Shown in pieces: positions 48,254-58,827 of a stretch of DNA of 64,000 nucleotides. Origin of the DNA: Cymbidium sinense (lineage: Eukaryota; Streptophyta; Magnoliopsida; Asparagales; Orchidaceae). Location: positions 310,217,001 through 310,281,000 of the forward strand of contig CM038214.1 in assembly GCA_021442155.1 (NCBI GenBank), given 5' to 3'. Numbering within the stretch: position 1 is the first letter of the stretch; each line of letters opens with the position of its first letter. The notes beneath the pieces are model-generated. The model saw only the letters and a list, made by a program, of their open reading frames with translations, did not search any database and was not told where the DNA came from. Made by a program: the position numbers and the translations under genes.

Positions 48254-50137
48254 CCAAAACCCAAAACCCTAAACTATAACCTGAACCTTAAACCTAAAAG
48301 CTAAACCCTAAATCCTAAACCTTAATCCCTAAACCTTAAACCCTAAAACCCTAAACCCTAAATCTTAAATCCTAAAATCTAAACCTTAAACCCTAAACCC
48401 TAAACCCTAAACCCTAAACCTTAAACCCTAAACCCCAAACAGTAAACCCTAAACATGAACAAAACTAATCCTAAAACCCAAAATCAAAAAGCTAAAACTA
48501 AACTTAAACTAAATAAAACTTAAAAGTAAAATTAAACAAACCTAAACTAAATAAAATAAAATAAAATAAAATAAAATCTTAAACTAAAACCTAAACCTAA
48601 GCCTAAACCTAAAAGAAAAAATAAAAATAAAACTAAACTAAAATAAAATAAATAAAACTAAAAAATAAACCTCAAACTAAACCAAAATAACTAATAGAAA
48701 ACCTAAACTAAGATAAATAAACTTAAAATAAATAAACTAAACTAAATAAATAAAATAAACCTAAAATAAAATAAAATAAATTAAACTAAAAATATAAACT
48801 AAATAAACCTAAACTTACTTTACTTTTATTATACAAATAAAATAAAATTATAAAAAAGTGAAATAAAAAAACCCTAACCCTAAACATGACCCTAACTAAC
48901 CCTAAACCCTAAACCCTAAATCCTAAACCCTACACTGAGCCAAACCCTAAACCACGGATCCTCTGACATAACCCTAAACCCTAATCCTAACCCTAAACCC
49001 TAAACCTTAAACCCTCAAAACCTAAAAACTTAAACCTAAACTAACTAAATCCTAAAAATAAAAAAATTAATAAAACTAAACCTAATTAAAATAATATAAA
49101 CTAAAATTAAAACCTAAACTAAAACCTAAACCTAAACCTAAACCTAAACCTAAATAAAATAAAATAAAAAATAAAACTATACTAAAAATATAATAATTAA
49201 AACTTAAACTAAACTAAAAAATAAAATAAACCTAAAACTAAAATTTAAATAATATAAAAACTTAACATATAAAATAAAAAGATAAACCTAAAATAATTTA
49301 AAATCAAAACTAAATAAAACCTAAACCTAAAAAAATAAAACTAAAGTAAAACCTAAAAAAATAAATAAATAAATAAACCTAAACCCTAAACTAAAAAAAC
49401 TAAACCTAAAATAAATAAAATAAAATAAACCTAAATCTAAACTAAAATAAATAAAACCTTAAACTTAACCTAAAATAAACTTATCTTAACACAAACTAAA
49501 TAAAATAAAATACACTAAAATAAAATTAAACCTAAACTTTAAAATTAAACCAAAAATAAAACTAAAATAAAACCTAAAACTTAAATCTAAAAAAAAAATA
49601 AATTAAAAAACCTAAACTAAACCTAAAACAAAAATAATTAAACCTAAAAATAAAATAAAAATAAAACTAAGCTAAAAAAATAAATGTAAACCTAAACTAA
49701 ACCTAAGAATAAACTAAAATAAAACTTAAACTAAAATAAAGAAACTAAACTAAATAAAATAAAATAAACTTAAATAAAAAATAAAATAAAATAATAAAAT
49801 AAATAAATAATAAAAAATAAATAAACCTAAACTGTCGGTTTGTAATTTAAAAAAAAAAATAAACCTAAATAAAGCAAACCCTACCTAAATCCTAAACCCT
49901 AAACCCTAAACCATAAATCAACCCTAAACCCTAAAATAGCATAACTAAACCACACCTTAAATTGAACTAAACCACAAACCCTAAACCCCCACAACTTTAA
50001 AATTGTAAACTAAACCCTCTTGCCCTACAACCCTACCCTAAATCATAAACCCTAAACCCTTAAAACCCTAAACCCTAAAACTAAACACTTAGACTAAACC
50101 CACAAACCCTAACATAAACCCTAAACCCTAAACCTTA
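48254..50137 (-). repeat. telomere-like array, graded, with pure CCCTAAA runs
   Basis: CCCTAAA-rich at 48290-48450 (about five near-perfect units at 48385-48420), 48895-49015 and 49880-50135. In between are CTAAA/TAAA words. Diverged landmark boxes are at about 48815 and 49833. No gene is seen. Confidence 0.89.
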
Positions 50138-51990
50138 AACTTATTTTCACTTTTTGGCTTGAACTGGGTTATGTTTTTGACCTCTTGCTTTTGGGTTGGC
50201 CTAGTGGTTGCTACCTAATGGTTGTTGTCTTTTCAGCCTAGGTTGGCTTGGTTTTTTTTAGCCTGGTGGATGCTATCTTATCTACCTTATTACTCTAGTT
50301 GCTGGTGGATGAGATAGCTTCTGCCCTGGCTTTATTATGTTTTCTCTACTACTTGGTTTGTTGGCTCCACTCTTGAACTCGAATTACTTTTTGTTGGTTT
50401 TTCGTGGTTGGTTGGGTGGCCTTCTTAGTGGGAACTGCTTTTGGTTGTTGCGTATATGGGCCTTATTTTTGAGAATTTCTAGGTTGCTTTTTTAGGGGTT
50501 GCCTCCAGTTCCTTATTGTTTATTGTTAGATCCTTCTTTTGCCATGGTTTTGTGTTTGCTTATTCTCCTAGGATTAGCCTCTGCTGGGTGCATTATTTGC
50601 AGCACATTTTATGTTATTATTATGCTTCCTGTTGGGTTAGTCTTTATTGTTGGGGAAGTTTAGTTTTTCGGTTGGTCTTAGCTAGCTGTTGTTGTTTCCT
50701 CTCTATGGTGGATGTGCTTCTTTTAGACCTCTGTTGTGTGGTACTTTGTTGTTTTTTAGCTTTTCCTTAGCTGTTGAGGATGCTACCTTTGTTGGTTACT
50801 TATGATGGGTTGTTCTCTAGTGGTTGCCTTATGTCTGTTTTACTTAACTGGTTTGGTTGAAGGACTTTTAATAGTCTTTGGAATTTTGGTTGGTTGATAT
50901 TTTCTCTGTTGTCCTGTTCCTTCTTCTTGGACAATTTGCTAGAGCCTTTTACTATGTTGGACAAACCATTGTTGATACTATTGGATTAGACTTTTTTGGT
51001 TTTTGGTGGTTAGTGGCTACCTTTGGCCCCTTTTGTCTGGCTATTTTGTCTTCTGGTGATTTGCACTGGCTACAACTTATGTTTCTAATAGTTGATGGTT
51101 TCATTTTTGAGCTGTTAAGTCTTTTGTGGTTGCTTACCCTAGTTTGGCTTGGTGATTTCTACTTGTTGGGACTTTGGCTTGATGGCTCCTATCTTGGTTT
51201 TGTTGGTTGTTTCTCTATAAATTGGCATGGATCTAATGCTAGCTGATGGCTAGTTCTAGATTTCCCTGGTTTGGAGCTTGGATCAGTATTTGGATAATGG
51301 CTATTGTTGGTATTCTAACTATGTTCTAGCCTCTCTCTAGGTTATTGTGATTGGTATGTTGTGGTTTTTGTTAATTAGTTTGGCTGCTAGCTAGTTCTTT
51401 GGCGGTTGCTCTTTGTTTAATGCGGGGATCTAGAACTCTGATCGGCCTTGGATGTTTATTTGTAACAGATATGATGGCTATGATGGCTTTGATATTACTC
51501 ATCTCTTCCCTTTAGTTGGTAGCATTACATATTATTGTAAACCTTCTTTATGAAGTTTGGATTCTAATATATATTATTGCCCCTTGAGATGATCCTAATT
51601 GAGCCTGAGCCTTTCTATTGTTTTGTAGATTTCTCTTATAGGTTGGAGCTTTATAGAGGGAATGGTCATTACTCAGTCAACCCAAGTGTCATTGTTGAGG
51701 ATTTTTCTTATCTTGCTTTCTCAAAGGAATCATGAATTGCCGCTGACTCATCTTTTTACTATTTTTAGGATTTGTTTTAGTCTTACTCTATCTTTTTCTC
51801 TTATGCTTTGTAGCTGTTGTATTTGCTCTTTTGTTTTCTTTTATTTCCTAATGTACTTAGATGGGTGTCTAGCTCTTTAGGTTTCTTGTTGCTCTAAGAG
51901 CAGTAGAATTTTAGTGCTTTACCCCTTTTAAGGACATTATATCTTTTCCTTTTATGGTAATAAAATTCTAACTCCCCCCTCCCAAAAAAA
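50138..51990 (+). mobile_element. LINE-like 3'-end copy 4, poly(A)-tailed
   Basis: Same family as copy 3 and longer at the 5' side. It ends GGTAATAAAATTC, then a short C-rich stretch and an A run (51984-51990) running into CCTAAACCCTAAA. Frames at 50516-50770, 50878-51246 and 51662-51880 are rich in Leu, Phe, Trp and Gly with no known motif. The second of these is largely within the segment missing from copy 3. No ORF2 domain is present. Confidence 0.7.
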
Positions 51991-54155
51991 TCCTAAACCC
52001 TAAACCCTAAAACTTAAACACTAAACTCTAAACCCTAAACCCTAAACCCTAAACCTGAAACCCTAAAAAGCAAAAAATCATAAACCTAAACTAAATAAAA
52101 CCTAAAAATAAAATAAATATAAAATCCTAAACGAAAATAAAATAAAAAAATAAAATGAAAAAAAAAAACTAAAACCTAAACCTAAACTAAAGCCAAAAAA
52201 ATAATAAAATAAAAAATAAAAATTGAAACTAAAATAAAATAAATAAAAACTGAAACTAAACTAAAAAAATAAAAAACCTAAAAAAATATAAACTAAACCT
52301 AAATTAAAAATAAAATAAACCAAAAATAATAAAATAAAAACTAAATAAAAACCTAAAAATAAATTTAAAAAAAAAACTTAAACCATGAACAAAAGAGAAA
52401 GAAACCCTAAACCTAAAATAAAAATAAAATACACCAAAACCGAAACTAAAAGAAACTAAACTAAAATAAATAAAACCTAAACCTAAACTAAATAAAATAA
52501 AATAAACTAAAAATAATCCTAAAACTAAACTGAAAAATAAAACATAAAAATAAACCTAAAATGAAAACATAAAAACCTAAACCTAAAAAAATAAAATAAA
52601 AACCTAAACTTAAACCTAAAAATTAAAATAAAAGTAAAACTAAACTAAAAAATAAAACTAAACCTCAAAAATAAACTAAAATAAAAAACCTAAACTAAAA
52701 TAAAAAAACTTAAAATAAATAATCTAAACTAAATAAAAATAAAAAAACCTAAATAAAAATAAAATAAATAAAATAAACTAAAATAAATAAAATAAACTAA
52801 AATAAATAAAAAATAAACTAAATAAACCTAAACATACCTATTTACTTAATTTAAAAAAAATTAAAACAAAATTAAAAAAAGCCTGAACCCTAAGCCCTAA
52901 ACCCTAGAACTAAACCCTAAACCCTAAACCCTAAACTAACTAAAAATCCTAAACCCTAATCCCTAAACCCTAAACCCTAAATTATAACCATAACCCTATC
53001 CCTAAACCCTAACCCTAAACCCTAAACCGCAAAGCCTAACCCTTAAACCCTAACACCCTAAACCTTAAACCCTAAACTAATGCTAAACCCTAAACCCTAA
53101 ACCCTAAAAACCGTAAACCCTAAACATTAACCCTAAACCCTAAACCCTAAACCCTAAAACCCTAAACCCTAAACCATATACCCTAAACCCTAAACCCTAA
53201 AAACTTAAACCTAAACTAAATAAAACATAAAAATAAAATAAATAAACAAAATACTAAACTTAATAAAATAAAAAGCTAAAATAAAATAAAAAATTAATTA
53301 AAATAAAAACTTACTCTAAAACCTCAGCCTAAACCTAAAAATACATTAAAATAAACTAATAAAATTAAAGTAATATAAAATAAAATAAAACCTAAACTAA
53401 ACTAAAAAAATGTAATAAACCTAAGAATAAAAACTTAAATAAAATAAAACTAAAATAAAAAAATAAAATAAACAAAAAAATAAAATAAAAAAACAAAATA
53501 AAAACCTAAACCAAAAAAATAAACCTTAAAATAAAACCTATAAATAAATAATAAATAAAACCAAAACCCTAAATTAAAAAAACATAAATCTAAAATAAAA
53601 ATAAAATTAACAAAATAAAATAAACCTAAACCTAAACTAAAATAAATTAAACTAAAATAAATAAAATGTAAACATAACCTTAAATAAACTAAACCTAAAC
53701 CACTAAACATTAATACCTAAAAATAAACCTAAAATAAAAACCTAAAACTTAAACCTAAAAAAAAATAAAAACCAAGACCTAAACCTAATAATAAAAAATA
53801 AAACCTAAACCTAAAAAATAAAATAAAAATAAACTTGAACTAAAAATAAACCTAAACTTAAACCTAAAAAATACTAAAATAAAAACCTTAACTAATATAA
53901 ATAAACCTAAAATAAATAAACTAACCAAATAAAAACATAAAAAATAAACTTAAATAAAAATAAAAAATAAAATAAACTAAAATTAATAAAAAAATAAACT
54001 AAATAAACTAAATAAACCTAAACCTACCAGATTACTTTATTTTAAAAAAACCCTAAACCATAAAAAACCCTAAACTCTAAATCCTAAACCATAAAAGCAT
54101 AAACTATAAAATCCTAAACCCTATACCCTATACCCTAACCCTAACCCTGACACCT
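51991..54155 (-). repeat. telomere-like array, graded, with landmark boxes
   Basis: CCCTAAA-rich at 51990-52075 and 52880-53210 (many exact units at 53085-53180). CTAAA/TAAA words lie between. Landmark boxes are at 52830-52860 and 54026-54050. It ends at a perfect palindrome at the junction with Tat fragment C. The Phe/Tyr/Leu-rich minus-strand frame 53450-53710 is spurious. Confidence 0.89.
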
Positions 54156-54179
54156 AAATCTATCAAATTTGATAGATTT
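54156..54179. repeat. perfect 24-base palindrome at array/Tat junction
   Basis: The half-site AAATCTATCAAA is followed immediately by its exact reverse complement, with no spacer. It lies where the CCCTAAA array ends and Tat fragment C begins. Confidence 0.9.
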
Positions 54180-55640
54180 AATTTATGGACCATGTTAGCA
54201 TGCGATGGACCCACTAAGAAGGGCTATATCGACTTGTCCTACCTCGCATTTACAAATCCAAAGGGATAATCTACTAGCCATGGGGTAGAGCTAGCCAACC
54301 TAAGGGGTTGCCTTTCGGTGTGCAATGGATGTGCTAGGAAGAAGGCAAAATAGACTTACATCTTCTAAAGTAGGGAACAACCACTATGGTGACCTATTAG
54401 TAGCACAACAAATCAAACCCGACTTAGGAGTGACTACTGAGTGAATGTCATTGGTGACTTATATCAACTCAAGAGTAGTTAGATGATTCATATAGGGAGT
54501 TTTGCTAAAACTGCCCTAGAGATAGGATGTCTACTTGGGAAAAGGTATCGCTAGGGGTGTCCTCCTAATCCATAAGTGAATATATATTTTGTTTATATGT
54601 TTATGTTGACCATGTTGGTGTGTGAGGGACCACACTGATAATGGGCTATGTCGGCCTTGACCTATCTTAGATTTACTAGAACAAGGGAGAATCTGCACAT
54701 CCAAAAGATGGATTCTCCAACCACAGGGGTGCTTACTAGGAAAGGGGAACTATCTAATCCAATAGTAACCTATTTAGTATCTAAATGGGGTCGCAAAGCA
54801 TGTGATCCAAATATAGTGCCTATAGGGGAGGTGTTGCTAGGGGAGTTATCCTGAGCCCTGGAAAAGAAAGCCTATAGGTGTACGGTGACCAATTCAAGGA
54901 GAAAGCATAGCAGACTTACATCTACTATGAGTGGTGTATCCTATGGCGTGAGAACCAACCAACCAACCTAAGGTGTATCTGTCAGCATGAATGGTGTATC
55001 CAATAGCATGAGTGGTGTATCCGACAGTATGAGTGGTGTATTAATCAGCATAGTGAGAACCAACTAACCTAAGGTGCCCATCGGTGTACAACAATCAATC
55101 TGGAAAGAAAGCATGAATGCTTACAAATTTTTGAGTGGAACTGATCATTAGGATAGTCTATTATTGGCGGGATAGATGTTATATAACCTAGAGTGACTAC
55201 TAAGTAGTTAGGAGGGAAGGAACCACTAGGGGACTTATCCTAAACCTTAAATATACTCGACCCGTCGGTGTATGAAGGCTAATCTAAGAAGAAATTATAG
55301 CAAACTTACATCCTCTTAAACGAAGCCAACATGAGGTAGCTTACCGGCCATGTAGTAAGGCCTACAAAACTAACAAGGTGCTTACCAGTTTGTAGTGTCC
55401 AAGTAAGGAAGGAAAGCATAGCAGATTAACATCCTCAAAGACATGAAAACCACTGGGGCTATACACTAGTAGGGTAGCATGTAAGCCTGACTCAGAGCAG
55501 CTACTCAGTCAGTGCCATTGGGGGCATTATCTCAACTAAGAGTAGCCCAAGATAAAATATATGTGTTTATTTTATATGTTTGTGTGTAGTTTGTGTTTGT
55601 GTTATATCGATGAATGATAGGATGTTACTCGGGTTCCTTA
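54180..55640 (-). mobile_element. Tat-type element copy C, 3' non-coding/LTR region
   Basis: Matches 14.5-15.96 kb nearly end to end, in the same order and with the same internal repeats (GTGGTGTATC units multiplied at about 54928-55040). It adjoins an integrase C-terminal fragment (55.64-55.86 kb), so it derives from the same element family. It was inserted or captured as a fragment, because the rest of pol is missing. An antisense frame at 54648-54854 parallels the one at 14916-15203. Confidence 0.68.
54648..54854 (+). other. open frame antisense to Tat copy C
   Basis: 68 codons matching the end of the frame at 14916-15203 (RENLHI, KGELSNPIVT, SKWGRK, CDPNIVPIGEVLLG). It has no recognised domain. 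It may be a remnant of an extra antisense reading frame of Tat elements, or chance. Confidence 0.33.
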
Positions 55641-56051
55641 CACCTACCTTAAACACATTATGGCGGATTCACAAACAAGAATACTTTCAACATGGAAGAG
55701 ATTGAATTCAAAATGGAATTTTCATTGATGATAATTATTTTCAAACATGATTTATAATATTTCTTTAAGTAGAGCCCATTAATTGGAAGCATTGGGTGCT
55801 CTCCCTTATGATTAATAAGCTGATAAAATCCTCTTTGGTAAGCCATCTCTATGGCAAAAGGGCCTTCCTATGTGGGTTCAAACTTGCATCCCATCTTACA
55901 ACGGGAAATAATTGGTCTCCTTGATACTAAAATAAGCTCTCATACTTGAAAAGATCTAGGATAGACCAACTTGTTATGAGTTTGAATCATTTTAGCTTTG
56001 TACAATTAGAGGTTTTAGCATGCCCGCAGGCATCTCTCCTTTAAACCTTAA
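55641..56051 (-). pseudogene. integrase C-terminal fragment (Tat copy C)
   Basis: The frame at 55846-55658 reads MAYQRGFYQLINHKGEHPML, then INGLYLKKYYKSC, the same ending as copy B at 16.0-16.2 kb. It continues upstream (on the minus strand) to about 56051 with sequence matching 16.16-16.36 kb and then breaks into LINE-like copy 5. A 17-base segment is duplicated at the break. Confidence 0.82.
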
Positions 56052-56641
56052 AGCTTTGTACAATTAGATTTTGTTGAACCTACTTCCTTTCGTGCTTGGT
56101 GGCCTTTAGTTGGCTAGGTGATTTTTGGAATAGCTTTTAGAGGTACTAGAGAATTGTTGACCGCCACTCTTTGGCGAGATTGAAGTGGGCTATGATGGGG
56201 ATAATTTCCCTATTATCTTGGCTGGTAGCAGCATATGTGACTGTAACCCATCTTTTGAAATCTGGATGCACACATTTTTAGTTGCCCCTAAAGATGAAGG
56301 TAGCTGAGCGTGAGCCTTTTTAGAAATTTTCTTTATATTGCTCCTTATTATGTGCTAATGCTTGATTTTCTCTAGCTGTGCTAATTACAATTTCTAGTTG
56401 CTTGCAGGTTTCTTTTACAGGTTCTTGCAAGTTTCAGATTTTGGATGTGGATTGTGCAACTCTCTAAAGACCTCTGACTTTAGTAGTGGGCTTCGGCTAT
56501 TTATCATGTTTCTTGTGTTATTTCTTATTTATTTATTGGTCTTTTACTTCTTTAATTTAGTTTCCTTGCTTTTGTTGTATTAGATAGGGGATTTTTCTTT
56601 CTAGGCTGAATGTAGCTCTTTGAGCAGTAGTTAATAGAATT
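56052..56641 (+). mobile_element. LINE-like 3'-end copy 5, without poly(A)
   Basis: Related to copies 1-4: GGGCTATGATGGGGATAA (about 56188), TGTGACTGTAACCC (about 56236), GAAATCTGGATGCACAC (about 56258), GATAGGGGATTTTT (about 56583) and GAGCAGTAGTTAATAGAAT (about 56621). At the point where the others continue to TTAAGGACC and the A tail, it turns into an exact reverse-complement copy of its own sequence at 56568-56592 and then CCTAAA repeat. It is 5'-truncated. The frame at 56398-56583 is not a recognised protein. Confidence 0.68.
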
Positions 56642-56666
56642 ATCCCCTATCTAATACAACAAAAGC
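56568..56666. repeat. 25-base perfect inverted repeat with 49-base loop
   Basis: Arms are 56568-56592 and 56642-56666; the left arm starts GCTTTTGTTGTATTAGATAG. The right arm replaces the expected end of LINE-like copy 5, as in a snap-back (template-switch) event at the microhomology ATCCCCT/AGGGGAT. Confidence 0.9.
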
Positions 56667-58376
56667 CTAAACCTAAAATCTAAAACAAAAATAAAAATAA
56701 AAAAATAAACATAAATTAAAAACTAACCTAAACCTAAACTAAAACAAAAAACATAAAAATAAACCTAAAATAAAAACCTAAAGCCTAAACCTAAAAAAAT
56801 AAAATAAAAATGTAAACCTAATCCTAAAAATAAAAAATAAAACCTAAACCTAAAAAATAAAATAAAAATAAAATTAAACCAAAAAATAAACATAAACCTT
56901 AACCTAGAATTGAAAGATAAACAAAAATAAAAAACCTAAACCAAAATAAATAAACTGAAATAAATAAAAATAAAAAATAAACCAAAATAAAAATAATAAT
57001 AAACTAAAATAAATAAAAATAAACTTAATAATCTTAAACCTACATATTTACCTAATTTTTTTAAATAAAAGAAACCCTAAACCCTAAACCATAAAAAACC
57101 TTAAACCCAAAACCCTAAACACTAAACCATAACCCTAACTCTAAACCTAAACCTTAATCCCTGAACTCAAAAAATCTTAAACCCTAAACCCTAAATCCTA
57201 AACTCTAAACCCTAAACTGACCCTAAACCTAAGCTAACCCTAAACCCTAAACCCTAAACTCTAAACCCTAAACCCTAACCCTAAACGCTAAACCCTAAAA
57301 TCCTAAACCCTAAACCCTAAACCCTAAACCCAAAAATTGAAAAACCTAAACCTAAACTAAATAAAATCTAAAAATAAAATGAATAAATAAAACCTAAACC
57401 TAAATAAAATAAAATAAAATAAACTAATAAAAAAACTAAAATAAAATAAATAAAAACATAAGCTAAACTAAAAAAAATAAAATAAACCTAAATAAAATAA
57501 AAACTAAATGTAATATAAAAAAATAAACAAAAAAATAAAATAAAGTAAAAGACTAAATAAAAACCTAAACCTAAAAAATAAATCTTAAAAATAAAACAAA
57601 AAAATAAATAATAAATTAAACCCAAACCCAAAAATAAAAATAAAATAAATCTAAGCCTAAACTTTAAAAAAAACTAATCTAAAATAAATAAAACCTAAAC
57701 CTAAACCTAAACTAAATAAAATATAAAATAACTAAAAAAACCTAAAACTAAATTAAAAAATAAACTTAAAACCTAAACCTACAATATTAAAATAAAAACC
57801 TAATCATAAACCTTAAAAAAATAAAATCTAAACCTAAAGCACAAAATAAAAATAAAACTCAACTACAAAATAAACCTAAACCTAAAAAATAAACTAAAAT
57901 AAGAAACCTAAACTAAAATAAATAAACCTAAACTAAATAAACTAAACTAAAAACAAAAAAACCTAAATAAAAATAAAAAATAAAATATAAAAAATAAAAA
58001 ATAAACTAAATAAACCTAAACCTATCGATTTACTTAATTTTAGAAAAAAAAACCATAAACCCTAAATCTTAAACACAAAACTAAACTTTAAACCCTAAAC
58101 CTATAACCCTAAACCCTAAACCCTAAATAACCCTAAACCCTAAGCCTTATAGCCTAACCCTAATCCCTAAACCCTAAAACCATAAACCCTAAAATCATAA
58201 ACCCTAAACTCTAAACCCTAAACCCTATGCCCTAAACCCTAAACCCTAAACTCTAAGCCTAAAGCTTAAATCCTAAACACCGAACCCTAAACCTAAACCT
58301 AAAGTAACTAAAAAATTTTTAAAAATAAACCTAAAATATTGAACCTAATAAACCTAATCCTAAACTTAAACCCTAA
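56667..58376 (-). repeat. telomere-like array, graded, with landmark boxes
   Basis: CCTAAA/CTAAA/TAAA words, boxes at 57041-57065 and 58022-58050, and CCCTAAA-rich stretches at 57070-57340 and 58050-58280. It leads into GR-RBP copy 10. No gene is seen. Confidence 0.89.
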
Positions 58377-58827
58377 GAATGAGAAAAACCTTGACGACAG
58401 GAACATCACCACCAACTAGGCTCAGTCTAGATCTAGGAGGCGGGGAGGCTGGGTTATTACAAAGGACAATGGGGATCCGGAGGTGCCGTGGATATGCAAG
58501 TGGTGGTCAAGCAAAGGGTTGTAATGGAGGCGGAGGAGCGGAGGTTACCATGGTGGTGGCGAGGGAGAGATAGGGCATATGATGGTGGATCCCGCTACTC
58601 AAAGGCCGTGGTGGTTATGATGGGAATTAGAGAATCAAGAACATGACATCACGCTATGGAACTGTCTTTATAGTAGACACATTCTAATTATCTAAGGTTT
58701 TGATTTTCTCTATGCATGCCCATTTTTTATCTATGTCATTGCGTATGTCTTGGAAAACTTAGTGTGTTACTTGGTTGATGATATCGAAAAGAAGAAATGT
58801 TGAATCTGAATTTGTTCTCTATTAAAA
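58377..58827 (+). pseudogene. GR-RBP retrocopy 10
   Basis: Starts GAATGAGAAAAACCTTGACG, reading a decayed NxKNLDDRNITTN*AQSRS (RRM end and linker). The Gly-rich region is frameshifted (GGAGGCGGAGGAGCGG). It then has GATATGATGGTGGATCCCGC and CTCAAAGGCCG, the stop GGGAATTAG, the shared 3' UTR and an A run at about 58823-58829. The frame at 58379-58573 follows a wrong frame over it. Confidence 0.88.

Noticed and set aside
44793..51246. Leu/Phe/Trp-rich frames of 70-122 codons that look like membrane proteins (44793-45131, 50516-50770, 50878-51246)
   Set aside because: They lie in T/G-rich LINE-like 3' ends. The related copy has a deletion and stops at the same places, so they are not conserved genes.
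55994..56068. The 17-base direct repeat as a target-site duplication
   Set aside because: Both copies lie on the 5' side of the LINE-like fragment; a target-site duplication would flank it.
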